Shown here: positions 1 to 9,792 of the stretch, in pieces
Position numbering within the stretch: the first letter of the stretch is position 1
How the letters are laid out: the number at the start of each line of letters is the position of its first letter
Source: Atrina japonica
Taxonomy: Eukaryota > Mollusca > Bivalvia > Pterioida > Pinnidae
Direction: 5' to 3'
Assembly: GCA_030159075.1 (NCBI GenBank)
Contig: BROG01000400.1
Location: forward strand, 565,501-629,500
Length of the DNA stretch: 64,000 bases
Made by a program: the position numbers and the translations under genes
Notes under the pieces: model-generated
What the model was told of the DNA's origin: nothing
The model's input: only the letters and a program-made list of their open reading frames with translations
Databases searched by the model: none

Positions 1-303
1 AATTATGATTTATCATAATCATTGTTATTTAAATTTTTATTTTATTTTGTAGAAAATTCTCAGATTTGTGTAAATTCTCAAGTTTTATGGAGCCAGACCC
101 CGCTGTAGCCAAACACAGTAAAACTCAATTGCAATGTCAGCACATTTTTTATGATTCTGAGGCGAAATCATACCACAGTTATACTACAACGTTGTATAAT
201 GTATAGTAATGATGAAAATATAGCATATCCGAAGAAAATAAAATAATATAAATAGTTTGGGTGAAAACTCAGACCGGGGCCCGGCACCATAAAACTTAAA
301 AAT

Positions 304-468
304 ATTGTCATGTTGTAAATTTTGAATTTACTGGGTGAGTGTAAACATAAGATTGTTGTCATGTTGTAAATTGTGTTATGCTTTAACATATAAACAATTA
401 TATAAAACCTAACATATATTCAAAATTAAACACACACCCAGTAAATTGAAGATTTACAATATGACAAT
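304..468. mobile_element. Inverted-repeat element (MITE), TGTCATGTTGTAAATTTTG family
   Basis: Terminal inverted repeats of about 38 bp (304-342 and 431-468) share the core TGTCATGTTGTAAATTTTGA, then TTTACTGGGTG. A third partial repeat of the terminus (about 355-372) lies inside. A compact perfect-hairpin member of the same family is at 63179-63239. Non-coding. Confidence 0.65.
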
Positions 469-551
469 TTAAGACTGAGGCCTAAGCAATTTTTAAATTG
501 TACATAAAGGTCCTGGGTTAGGAAAATTTCAATGTTGCCAAAATAATAAAA

Positions 552-640
552 GTGTGCGAGTGGTTAGAGCATCGCGCTTTGAACCATTACGTCAGGCCAG
601 GGTCAACTTGCGGAAGGCCTAGAAAAAGCAAGGGTGGATA
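552..640 (+). mobile_element. SINE-B fragment (tRNA-derived)
   Basis: A fragment with the A-box-like GAGTGGTTAGAGCATCGCG followed by the CTTTGAACCAT stretch seen in the better copies near 20.7 and 44.5 kb. The B box is lost. Truncated and decayed. Confidence 0.5.
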
Positions 641-1022
641 TCATCTACATTCAGGTCCAGTAAAAGGCTCCATTCCCAATGGAAAATCTGCTATATTTTC
701 CCAAATTTTGAGAAAACATTTCCCAATTATGTTCATTATGTAGCTGACTTTTGGTATACAAAGGAATAATTTTCGACCTTAAGTACTGCTAAATCAAAAC
801 CTGCATGTCTTCAGATGAATTCCATGTTGTCAGTTTAATAATAATAATAATAATAATGAATCATGGGTTTTGAGTCTTTATATTTATTTAGTAAAGTGAC
901 CATTGCAAATTTTTATTTTACTAAATTTAGCCCATTGCGATGTAAAATTCCAAAATGAAAGGGTACAGGACCATGTCCTAAAAAGGGTCCATCAACCCCT
1001 GAGAAGATTTAGATTTACTCAC

Positions 1023-1118
1023 TTTGATCCTGGCATTTTTGCGATATTTTACCACTTTTGCACAAACACAGACTCGGGCTGATACAGGTTCCGCCATTGC
1101 AACCAAGGGTACAGACGG
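1023..1118 (-). CDS. fbn-like: Fibrillin-like gene, coding exon 3 (EGF-like module)
   Basis: Too short to stand out as an ORF, this minus-strand exon encodes one EGF-like module: VCTLGCNGGTC, then SPSLCLCKSGK and QKCQD, with six cysteines in EGF spacing. It starts after a pyrimidine-rich acceptor ending in TTTAACAG and stops at a donor GTGAGT. The first two bases (CC) complete a Pro codon begun in exon 2, giving CIIPVCTLGC, which parallels CIVPIC at the same place in vertebrate fibrillins. It ends in phase 1, the usual phase for EGF modules. Length is 96 nt. The next exon must lie off the left edge; none was found in the remaining kilobase. Fibrillins are secreted extracellular-matrix glycoproteins that polymerise into microfibrils. 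Another EGF-rich matrix protein sharing this N-terminus remains possible. Confidence 0.84.
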
Positions 1119-1689
1119 CTGTTAAAGAGAAAAAAAGTACAAGTAAATTTAACCATAACTGTAAAAAATAATTGAAGTCGTCAAATTCTAAAATTGTTTA
1201 TTGCACACATAACTGAGATTTTATCTCTATCACATCAGGAGAAATGGTGACGTAACAGACGAAATGATTGACTTTTATTTTGACAAAGTCGGTTAAATGT
1301 TGTCGAGATAAGAATACACAGGAACGGCCTGGAAGCGATGGATAAAGTTCTATAGTAGTTTCATGTTTGGAAAAAAATACATGTTTACTGAATTTGGCAT
1401 TTTCAAAAAACATTGTCGCAATAGTTAAACATTGGATTGTGTTTTGCCAAAGTTACAGCTTCCAGTGTTTCGCCACTCCCCCATGCACATTGTACCATAT
1501 CCGCCCTTTCAGACGTCCGGGTTTTACCCTTTTCCCATAAGTACAGCATCATGCCAAACGCGAGTCAACTAACACCAGTTCCTATAGAGTCCTGGTATTT
1601 CGGTACCAGCTGAAAAATCTTATACTAAAGTAATATTTGGCACTGATAACACCATTTAAATTCCAAAGTTTTCTAAAGCTAAGATAATC

Positions 1690-1880
1690 ATTTTTTTTTT
1701 AACAGTAGTTACTCTTAGACGGATTTCGGCTATAGTTTTAGATTTATTATTTGACCTTGTATGATACCACTTTCTCATTAGAAAATACATATACATTTTA
1801 AATTGGAGCTCAACTGATGAAGTCTAATTGACAGAAACGATCGTCTTGAGCATTGTAACTTTGGTATTATGTTTATAATA
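1690..1880 (+). repeat. Dispersed repeat, ACGATCGTCTTGAGCATT type, copy 1
   Basis: Shares a TTACTCTTAGACGG-like left part and the block CTCAACTGATGAAGTC ... GACAGAAACGATCGTC with copies at 2300-2480, 4150-4275 (inverted) and 13500-13600 (inverted). All copies lie within this window's fibrillin-like gene. No coding capacity. Confidence 0.55.
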
Positions 1881-2299
1881 TACTACTGAAAGTAAGTGGC
1901 AAGCGAAATTTACAATTACAATTCCTTCTTTGTTCATAATAAATAAAAACAACAAAATAATTAAGAAAAATTGTTGCGTCTTGGAAATAAAGTTTTCCAA
2001 GGAATTTACAACTTATATCAGATGAAAATGAATATACTTTTTGTTTCTAAACATGTGAATTTAGACAAGAATTGACGAGAGCATTAAGTTGTAGCAGGTA
2101 TTTCTAAAAACGTTGATTAAACATAGAAAACAGCAGGAAAATGGCGTTAGTTGACTCACTTTTGACACGATGCTATACATTGCCCAGCTGGTATAATGCA
2201 ATTGTGTGGTATGAATCATATTTTGTTGTAGGTATAGAAATTTAAAATTAAGATATTTAGCACCGTTTATTAAATTCTAAACTACTCAAAAGCGAAGAA

Positions 2300-2560
2300 A
2301 TTCGTCTTTTCACAGTGGCTACCCTTAAAAGTCATTTTGAATACATTTTGGTTTGGTATTTGGCTTTGTATGGTACCTGTTTTCCACAGTTTCAGAACTT
2401 CATATATCAATTTAAATTCCAGCTCAACTGAAGAAGTATTATTGTCAGAAACAGTCGTCGTGAGAGCTTTTCTGGTTCTTTTGGGAAACAACGGGTGTGG
2501 CATGCTAACAGGGGACGCTGACTCCTTCCGGACACCTGATCCCATCCAGTTTGGGATTTG
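2300..2560 (+). repeat. Dispersed repeat, ACGATCG type, copy 2, with CACCTGATCCCA block
   Basis: Same organisation as the copy at 1690 (TTTGTATGGTACC, then CTCAACTGAAGAAG and CAGAAACAGTCGTC). It is followed by GGCATGCTAACAGGGGACGC and a CACCTGATCCCA block related to the ends of the duplicated segment at 2.7-3.9 kb. The two open frames over it, on opposite strands, are not convincing genes. Confidence 0.5.
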
Positions 2561-2667
2561 CAATTGTTCTTTATGTTGGGACCATTTGTTTATCTAATTT
2601 GTCGTATTCTAATGGACTTTGATTTTCTTTCTAGTAACCATTTTTACTTCTTTATTTTTGCTTACTG

Positions 2668-3007
2668 TAATATTTTAAAAATATAGTGAAATATTATAGT
2701 AAATCAAAGTATTTACTATAGTCGTAACTTTGATTTACTAAAGCACAAGGTATATCGAAAATTGCGCTTAATGTCAAGGTTCCGCCAATTTTATCGTTGG
2801 TATAACTGCCTTGTTTGCGATAACTCTATTTCGCTAAATGAAATGTTGGGTTGTCTGTTCGATAGCGGTTGCTGTGACGAGTAATTCTTCCTCACTTATT
2901 TCATTTGAATTTGACTGTGGATTCACGGCGGGTGTGACGGGTCAACAGGGGATGCTTACTCCTCCATGGCACCTGATCTCACCTCTTTTTTTTTGCAGAG
3001 GTATTTG
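2668..3007 (+). repeat. Direct duplication, copy 1
   Basis: About 340 bp, closely matched by 3564-3894. It begins with TATTTTAAAAATATAG, contains TTCGATAGCGGTTGCTGT and GGGTCAACAGGGGATGC, and ends CTCACCTCTTTTTTTTTGCAGAGG. The GGTCAACAGGGGATG ... CACCTGA block recurs near 29.75 kb, so this is a dispersed repeat family present here as a tandem-spaced pair. Confidence 0.75.
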
Positions 3008-3010
3008 CAG

Positions 3011-3240
3011 ATTCGAGTAGGTGATATCACAAATTCATTTGAATAGATATCTTTCATTCGAATACAATGTAGTTGATATCACTCATTCAAATAGGTGATA
3101 TCAATCATTCGTATATGTGATATCACGTAAGAATTTATAAAAGTGATATCACTTTTTCGCATAAGTGATATCACCTATTCGAATCAGTGATATCACCTAC
3201 TCGAATAAGTGATATGACCTATTTAAAAGTGATATCACTA
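3011..3240. repeat. Array of alternating palindromes GTGATATCAC / ATTCGAAT
   Basis: About ten copies of the palindrome GTGATATCAC or close variants, at spacings of about 20-25 bases. Many are separated by a second palindrome-like block (CATTCGAAT or ATTCGAATA). It lies immediately after the first copy of the duplicated segment and is absent after the second copy. Confidence 0.8.
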
Positions 3241-3563
3241 ACTGGTATTAAAAAGTAAAACGACGCCTCATAAAAATTTGCGGAACGTTGACATCAAACT
3301 CGGTTTTCGATATCCCTGTGTCAATAATGAGTCAGTGAGTAGTTTAACTGTATATGAAATGTTCATATCTTGAATATGCCCTGACATATCGGATCATTTG
3401 TGAAACATAAACGCCATATGCAGTTGATTGTGGGATATAACTACTTACAATGGACAATTTAAGATGGAAAATTGTTAATTGTTAAATGGATCCATGGACT
3501 AATAAATTTTTTAAAGCTAAGTAGACGCAAAAAATCTATTTTGTATTGATGTGCAGAATATGT

Positions 3564-3894
3564 TATATTTTAAAAATATAGTGAAATATTATAGTAAATC
3601 AAAGTATTTACTATAGTCGTAATTTTGATTTACTAAAACACAAGGGATATCGAAAATCGCGCTTAATGTCAACGTTCCGCCAATTTTATGGTTGGTATAA
3701 TTGCCTTCTATTTCGCTAAATGAAATGTTGGGTTGTCTGTTCGATAGCGGTTGCTGTAACGAGGATTTCTTCCTCACTTATTTCATTTGAATTTGACTGT
3801 GGATTCACGGCGTGTGTGACGGGTCGACAGGGAATGCTTACTCCTCCATGGCACCTGATCTCACCTCTGGTTTTTTTTTTGCAGAGGTATTTTG
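3564..3894 (+). repeat. Direct duplication, copy 2
   Basis: Second copy of the segment at 2668-3007, with scattered substitutions and a short deletion (TGTTTGCGATAACT missing). The reading frame beginning MKCWVVCSIAVAVT is preserved in both copies only because they are recent duplicates; it shows no recognisable domain. Confidence 0.7.
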
Positions 3895-4149
3895 ACTGTT
3901 ATTATAAAAATAAATTTATAAATTTAACTTGTGACCTATTCTGGAGAAGTTTCTCTGTTTTCCAACCCTTTTACAGACCCATTAAAGTTTAGTTATTCAG
4001 AAAATATAAATGTCGGATCAGTTGGATCTTTTATCAAAGTTGAGATATGATAAACAATTCTAGAACTCGATTAGTTTAAAAGTATTAGAGCGATACAAGA
4101 TACACTTTCTGGGCCCAATAACTTTGTCTGGGGAAAAGGGTTTAAATAT

Positions 4150-4275
4150 TAGTAACAACAAATGCTCATGACGATCGTTTCAGGCAATAAGTTGAACTCG
4201 AATTTGAAATAAATGTTTTTCCGAAAGTAAAAATGGTATCATACAATTTTCACTTTGGTATTTTTACTTTTTATA
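4150..4275 (-). repeat. Dispersed repeat, ACGATCG type, copy 3 (inverted)
   Basis: Reads AAATGCTCATGACGATCG, then GTTGAACTCGAATTTG and ATGGTATCATACAA, the reverse complement of the block in the copies at 1690 and 2300. Confidence 0.5.
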
Positions 4276-4370
4276 TTTATATGACATTACATTGTACTAA
4301 ATTAATTAATTAAATAAATGTTTGTATCATAACTTTTTCATTTCATATACCGATACCCAATATAATTTGT

Positions 4371-4620
4371 TTCTTAGGAGAAAATTGAAGTTGTTTTTCT
4401 CGTTGTTGTTGTTAACGTCTTCCTTTTTTTGTCGTTTTTGTTTTAATTTCTTTAGAAAAAGATTGAAGTTGTAGTTGTTGTTGATAACGTTTTCTTCGTT
4501 TTGTTTTTGTTTTGTTTTAACTTCTTAGGTGAAGGTTGAAGTTGTTGTCATTGTTATTGTTGTTGTTGTTGTTGGTAAAGTCTTCTTTTTGTTTTTGTTT
4601 TAATTTTTTAAGAGAAGATT
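4371..4620 (+). repeat. Tandem repeat, about 80-bp unit, TTG-rich
   Basis: Three degenerate units each read TTCTTAGGAGAAAATTGAAG, then GTTGTTGTTG, an AACGTCTTC-like block, and TTTTGTTTTAATTT. Each unit contains its own expanded TTG microsatellite. Confidence 0.65.
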
Positions 4621-4639
4621 AAAGACTCATCTTCCTTTA

Positions 4640-4860
4640 CAGGAATAACTCATAGACTAAAGGTAATGGTACAACAACAACAACAACAAAGTGATATTTA
4701 CAGGAATTACTCTTAGACTATAGGTAATGGTATTCTTGGTAGTGTAAAAAAAAAACAACAACAACAAAACAAAAATGTGGTATTTACAGGACTTACTCTT
4801 AGACTATATATAATAGTATTCTATCTTGTGTAAAAACAACAACAACAAGAAGTGGTTTTA
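4640..4860 (+). repeat. Tandem repeat, about 95-bp unit, AAC-rich
   Basis: Three units of TTTACAGGAATTACTCTTAG ... GGTAATGGTATTC, each ending in a CAACAACAAC tract. It ends just before coding exon 2 of the fibrillin-like gene, inside the intron. Confidence 0.65.
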
Positions 4861-4916
4861 ACTAAAGTTGTTGACATCGGACCCAGGACCAACTTCTGGC
4901 TTAACTAGCTACTTAC

Positions 4917-4999
4917 GTATAATACACCGATAGCTTCCTCGAGATATCGTCCATCCTTTACAGCAATACCGGCGAGGAATTGGACCACATGTATTGACA
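4917..4999 (-). CDS. fbn-like: Fibrillin-like gene, coding exon 2 (FUN domain)
   Basis: Minus-strand exon of 83 nt. Its acceptor is TATATTTTCAG and its donor is GTAAGTAG. The first base completes a Gly codon left open by exon 1, after which it reads VNTCGPIPRRYCCKGW, TISRGSYRC and II. The N-CG....RYCC-GW......C-I pattern matches the fibrillin unique N-terminal (FUN) domain, which in vertebrates helps N- and C-termini pair during microfibril assembly. One base is left at the end (phase 1) and joins exon 3 to make Pro. From memory, the matching human FBN1 coding exon (c.165-247) is also 83 nt and has the same phases at both ends. EMI-domain proteins such as EGFL7 share a CCPGW motif but lack the preceding N-CG spacing. 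Confidence 0.86.
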
Positions 5000-5129
5000 C
5001 TGAAAATATAAATAATGAACTAATTACAATAAAAGATACAGAGAAATTTATTGAAAATCATTGATTAACTGAGTTCGCTTCGAAAGGAAAGAAAAAGTAA
5101 TTTTCCACATTTCTACGTCGAGAAACATA

Positions 5130-5252
5130 TAAAAGTCTCAATAAACCAAAGTGTTAAGTCTTCAGGACGTCCATGATATATAGACAAATCTGGTAAAACT
5201 TGGACAAACACGGACCTTTGGAAATCAAGATGTAAGATCAGGTGCCATTTAA
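5130..5252 (+). repeat. Dispersed repeat, GGATCAGGTGCC-type end, copy 1
   Basis: Contains AAAGTCTCAATAAACCAAAG, GACGTCCATGATATA, GGACAAACACGGACC and AGATCAGGTGCCAT. It aligns along its length with 9426-9792 once the SINE there is removed, and partly with 18210-18285. Confidence 0.55.
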
Positions 5253-5760
5253 TTTTTGCTTTTTTAAATCTTGGATCGTTTTGTCACTTTTCACCGTTGA
5301 CGTTTTTGACGTTTTATTCGATGTCTTTTCAGAGTTTTAGGCTCCTCAGTGGTACACCATTAGAATTCAAAAGGAAGCCAAAGAAGAGGATTTAAACACA
5401 GAAAATCGCGATGCAGATGTAAGACAGTTTTTTAAAAACAGGATACACTTGGCCCAGCCCTGTTCGACACGCCCAGAATCAGAGTCAGATGGAGATTGGT
5501 AGCCAGTGTTCTATACTCTTTAAGGTAGTGAAAAAGAACACGTTGAGCCCAAGAGGTTTTGAAGTCATTGTTTTACAAAAGGTAGGACAAGTTAATAAAA
5601 TATGATGGACTACTATAATTATAATATTTTTTAAAGATGAATCTAATTCTTGTCTGAGTTTTAGGCGTGGGTTTATGTATATAGAACTTAAGAAGTACTG
5701 GATTAATTTTAACATTCTCTCAATAACACATCTCTCTCTGTCTCTTGATAAGTATACGCA

Positions 5761-5825
<65 letters not shown>

Positions 5826-5847
5826 TATATATATAGATATATATATA
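5761..5847. repeat. (TA)n microsatellite
   Basis: Almost pure TA dinucleotide tract with a few AGATATA interruptions near its end. The Ile/Tyr-rich open frames across it are artefacts of the repeat. Confidence 0.95.
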
Positions 5848-6639
5848 CAATTCCATCCATTGCAGTTTAAAAAAAAAGAAATGTAGTGTACCGAATATTG
5901 CCCAAATGACATTGACGACGTAAGCAGAATATTTGACATAGAAAATTTGACTTGTAATCAGCGTTCTGTCCACTAGACAATTTTAACCGGAAAAGAACTT
6001 GACCAGGTTGGTATGCACGTATGCAAAATGCTGATATTGAAAGTGACGCGAAAGGTAACGTACAGGCCATATCATGGGTTATAGTAACGCCATTCATTAT
6101 GCTTCTGTAAAGTTAACTGTTCACCTGCCAAAGGAATTTACATAATCTACAATCAAAAGGAAGTGAACATGCTAAAATAGATTTGAATTATCAATTTCGC
6201 TGTAATCACAAAATGATAGCTTGTGTATTGAATTACAAGTACACTTAATCATTAGATTGAAAGTGACAACCGATATCTTCGATGTTTTGATATCATTGAA
6301 CGACCAAATTTGTGTTTCAATATGTGGATTTAACATACCTTACATATTTGGAAAGCCAAAATTTAGCTCTTTGCATATGTCATAATGCGGTAATTTTAAA
6401 AAAGACAAGCACTACATTAATTGAGATTTTTAAGATACATGTATGTTAATTTCAGAACGTGAAATTGAACAGTTTAGTGTGCGTTTACAGTTGACCCATA
6501 GATACCACCTCCCTGAGGAGACCACCTGACAGTAATACTTATGATTTTTATTCGGTTTTAATCAATATACATGTAGTACTATTAATACTCATAATAAGAG
6601 ACAGCCGTCGTTCAGGTTTGAACATTTATGTAGACTAAA

Positions 6640-7003
6640 CAATATTTTACACAGAGTTGTTGGTTCTTGTACTCTCGATCAATCTCTGTCAACGTCTGAA
6701 AAGCAGTCCCAGAACACGTGATAATGTAACCAACAGAATGAATATAAAACCAAATTTCTCAGATTAGGGATATTTTTCACAAAAATATAGTCCGTATATT
6801 TTTAGCAATTTTAAAAAAGTATTTTCGTCGCAAATAATATTTTATTCTAATGTTAGCACTAAAATGTATGCAAAAAAGACCAATACCTTATAAAAAGCAA
6901 AAATGTATAGTAGATTTATATATTTTTACAAGAACTGGAAAAAGTCGAGACGTTGAAAGATATTTATCGAGAGTGCAAGGACCGACAACTCTGTAAGATA
7001 TTA
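6640..7003. mobile_element. Mutator-like MITE with 10-bp target duplication
   Basis: Long terminal inverted repeats of about 50 bp: the left reads ACAGAGTTGTTGGTTCTTG, then ACTCTCGATCAA and CAACGTC; the right is its near-perfect reverse complement, ending GACAACTCTGTAAGATATTA. The element is flanked by GTAGACTAAA on both sides (6630-6639 and 7004-7013), a 10-bp direct repeat consistent with the 9-11-bp target duplication of Mutator-type transposons. The interior is about 260 bp of AT-rich non-coding DNA. Solo termini of the family occur near 23360 and 61400. Confidence 0.75.
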
Positions 7004-7544
7004 GTAGACTAAATAGGATATTTCATCGTCAATGGCAATACGTTACCGTTAAATTATAAATGTTTTACCAATCAAAATCCATTCATATATAACCGGAGAT
7101 CGTATACGCGATTCACAAAAGTTTATCAGCTTTACTTCATTTCCTATCACATTTCATTATTAGAAACGGTCTTGCGTGAAATTTAAAACCCGTGAATAAG
7201 TTCCTTTAATAGAAACACGAAATGTTCTCCCCGTTAAATTAAACAACTATACAGTATTGATATTTTACTCAATATAGACAACTTTATTATTTTAATACAC
7301 ATTCAGATTGTGATTAATTTTATCCTTTTCAATATACAGTATACCTGTTAATTTTCGCCCCTGATTATTTTCGACTTTTGAAGACAGAAAACATATTCAA
7401 ACCATCTTAGTTGCATGGGTGGCATATATGTTCCTACTTCAATTATTTGATTTGAAATTTTCATTTAAAATATGAAAATGGAGAAAATAAATGGGAACAA
7501 ACAATTTCAGGTATACAGTGATATCTACTTTAAAGGAAACTTAC

Positions 7545-7661
7545 ATCATCTATTTTACCAGCTTAATGTTTTTAATCAATTTGAGAGACTGTCTGGCTTA
7601 CGATCATCCCATAACCAAAACAACTAAGAAAGTGATCGGACGTTCTTAAAGTGTTTATATA
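7545..7661 (-). promoter_or_regulatory. Possible internal promoter and short first exon inside intron 1
   Basis: On the minus strand, a TATATAAA box (7661-7654) in the context GGTATATAAACAC is followed, after roughly 110 bases with little coding potential, by a good donor GATG|ATGTAAGTTT (GTAAGT at 7544-7539). The same strand carries the fibrillin-like gene, so this could be an alternative untranslated first exon, or chance in AT-rich DNA. Confidence 0.25.
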
Positions 7662-7859
7662 CCAAACGCAACATCTGACTTGACTCCAGACACGCGCAGG
7701 ATGTGGATAGGAAACAGCGAATGTGTACTCATCCAGGTCATCCGATTCTATTTCTAACCAGAAGATTCGTATTTTTCTATTTTACAATTGTAATCTTTTA
7801 CAACAAAGGGTGGTTTTAGGACCTACATGCTTGCTTTGGCTTGATTTAACGAGCAGCGT

Positions 7860-7975
7860 GACTACTTAAAAACCCTTGCCACTCATCCCCGTGAGGCAGA
7901 ATGGGATATGTTTAGTGTGTGTGTATATGTCCTTGGTTGAGTGGTTCGTTCATGTACTACCAACTGAGCTGCTCT
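7860..7975 (-). mobile_element. tRNA-like SINE fragment
   Basis: On the minus strand, CAGAGCAGCTCAGTTGGTAG resembles an RNA polymerase III A box. The expected B box is not clear, so this is probably a decayed SINE head, not a tRNA gene. Confidence 0.35.
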
Positions 7976-8914
7976 GTCTGCTTTTAGGACTTGCAGTGAC
8001 CAGGATTACCATGTCAATATGCCACAGATTAACATACTAAACGTTTTGACATTTAAAGCGAACTGTGGCAAATCCTTAATAAGACAAACTGTTTCTTGAC
8101 ATTAGAATCTATCGATTTCAAAATCAAATAATGCTAATGTTACACCAAATAGTGCCTTATATTGTAAAACGGCAATATATGTTTGGCGATATTCAATACT
8201 GAAAGTGTAAGGATGAACGTGTCTCTTTATACTGAAATTGATTGTGTCAGTAATAGCCTGCTATGTAAGAATTAAAACACCTGAGTCAAAGCGAAGACAA
8301 AATCAAGATTCTATTTTTTTTCTTTCGATATTAAATCCTTCGCAGTGGCTGCTAAAATGACCAAACAGCATAGACACGTGTATTTTGCCGACATATTTAA
8401 AATCTTTCTGTGTCCCAGTCTAAACTTTCATTTGAAACAGTCTAGTCGATGTTTACTGAAACTGATTACAGTTCTGTCAGATAGACTAAATATCAATTAC
8501 CACCAAGTCATCTATTTCAAGGTCATTTAAGTGTCATTGGGATACGGTATGCGAAAGTCGTGCACATGCTTACACATTTCAACTAGGTCGTAAAATATTT
8601 TTATTTTTTTATTTTTTTTTTCTTCATACGCTATGTAAGTACGTTGGTCTTCATAACTCTCGTCGTTAAAATTTCACAGATTGGAGAACCTCTTGCAGTG
8701 ATTCTTTATAAATAGAAATTGAAAAATGAATCATTTAACTATTCAAAACATGGCTTACCATACTTTATATCAGAATGGCAATTTCCAAAATAAGTTGAAA
8801 TTTTAATTCAAATTTTTAATATTTCGGTAATCCATTGAAATCAGCCAAGTTTAGATGCGTTACAATACGTTTTAGGTTATCGGGGCCAGAGAGACATGGT
8901 GACCTATTGTGTCC

Positions 8915-9085
8915 GTCATGAGTTATCAACCTTTAGAAATTTTCAACTTTGGCTCAAAAACCAATGGACCAATTTTAACCAAACTTGGTAAAGGAATATC
9001 CCAAATGTGACGCCGCAAATGAAAAATGCGAGTGGAAAACGGCTAGGTCCCATAGGGGCTCCATTAGGGATGAACAATGGTACAC
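8915..9085 (+). repeat. Probable dispersed repeat (ACCAATTTTAACCAAACTTGG block)
   Basis: Contains GGACCAATTTTAACCAAACT, then GGAATATCC and GGTCCCATAGGGGC. This resembles a repeat I recall as common in bivalve genomes. Only one copy is visible here, so the call rests on memory. Confidence 0.3.
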
Positions 9086-9425
9086 CCTTTTACTAGTAAA
9101 ATAGAACGAGTTATATACTTAGGTCAACCTATTTACAAACATATATTTCTTATACAAAATATCACTGGAAAATTCTTTTGTCAAATTGTTTTGTGTTTTA
9201 TCTTTTAAGTATCAATGCACATATAATTTCATTTACGGTTTCACATTTTTTCAAATACATGCTATAAATCGTAACATAAAACTTTGGTTTTATTTTACGT
9301 TCACCGTCATAGATACAATTTTAATGACATACAGGCAGCCATTATGATAAAAGAATACATCACGCAATTAAATAGACACATGACCGTAGACATTTTTATC
9401 ATGCAGATATTGCCAAGAATATAAA

Positions 9426-9792
9426 AAGTCTCAGATACCAAGGTAAAAATCACTAGGATGTCCAGGATATAGGTGAGCCGGCCTGGCTCAGTCGGTAGCG
9501 CGCTCGACTCTGGATCGTGAGTTCGAGTCCCGCCGGCGACAGGTTGGTTTCCTGTCTTTCGGACGAAACAGGAAAAACTGGAGGTCCCGTGTTACAGTAG
9601 GTGTCGCACGTTAAAGAACCCTCATTGCTCAATGGAAGTAAGTGCCAGCATTTGGTGATGATTGAAATATTCTTCAGTGGGACGTTAAACAACAATAAAC
9701 AAACAAACATTCAGGATATAGGTACAAATATGGTGAAAAGTGGTCAAACACGGATCTCTTGAAATCAAGAGGTGGGATCAGGTGCCATCAAT
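9426..9792 (+). repeat. Dispersed repeat, GGATCAGGTGCC-type end, copy 2 (split by SINE)
   Basis: The left part (AAAGTCTCAGATACCAAGG ... GGATGTCCAGGATATAGGT) and the right part (CAGGATATAGGTACAAAT ... CAAACACGG ... GGTGGGATCAGGTGCC) align with the uninterrupted copy at 5130-5252. A SINE has inserted between them at CAGGATATAGGT. Confidence 0.6.
9475..9711 (+). mobile_element. SINE-A, full length, with 12-bp target duplication
   Basis: tRNA-derived head with A box TGGCTCAGTCGGTAGCGC and B box GTGAGTTCGAGTCCCGCC. It is followed by a body with CCTGTCTTTCGGAC, GTTAAAGAACCCTCATTGCTC and TGGGACGTTAAAC, and an AACAAACAAACA tail. It is flanked by identical CAGGATATAGGT copies (9463-9474 and 9712-9723). 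The body resembles the conserved central domain described for molluscan SINEs (the MetaSINE superfamily, from memory). Not a functional tRNA: the acceptor ends do not pair. Confidence 0.85.

Larger units (their letters stand above)
1119..4916 (-). other. Intron 2 of the fibrillin-like gene
   Basis: Interval between coding exons 3 and 2, with a GTAAGT donor at its high-coordinate end and a TTTAACAG acceptor at its low end. It is filled with repeats: copies of an ACGATCGTCTTGAGCATT-type dispersed element (about 1800-1875, 2300-2480, and inverted at 4150-4275), a direct duplication (2668-3007 and 3564-3894), a palindrome array (3011-3240) and two short tandem arrays (4371-4860). No other coding sequence was recognised in it. 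Confidence 0.75.

Noticed and set aside
85..130. Possible further EGF exon of the fibrillin-like gene on the minus strand
   Set aside because: TTTGGCTACAGCGGGG looks like the end of an EGF module, but the frame lacks the required cysteines and splice sites.
981..1022. MITE terminus (CATCAACCCCTGAG) beside the exon 3 donor
   Set aside because: Only about 15 bases match and no second end is found; too short to call.
5485..5973. 162-codon minus-strand open frame
   Set aside because: Its centre is the (TA)n tract; flanks show no protein similarity or splice logic.
9475..9545. Apparent tRNA gene
   Set aside because: It is the head of SINE-A, with target duplications around the whole SINE.
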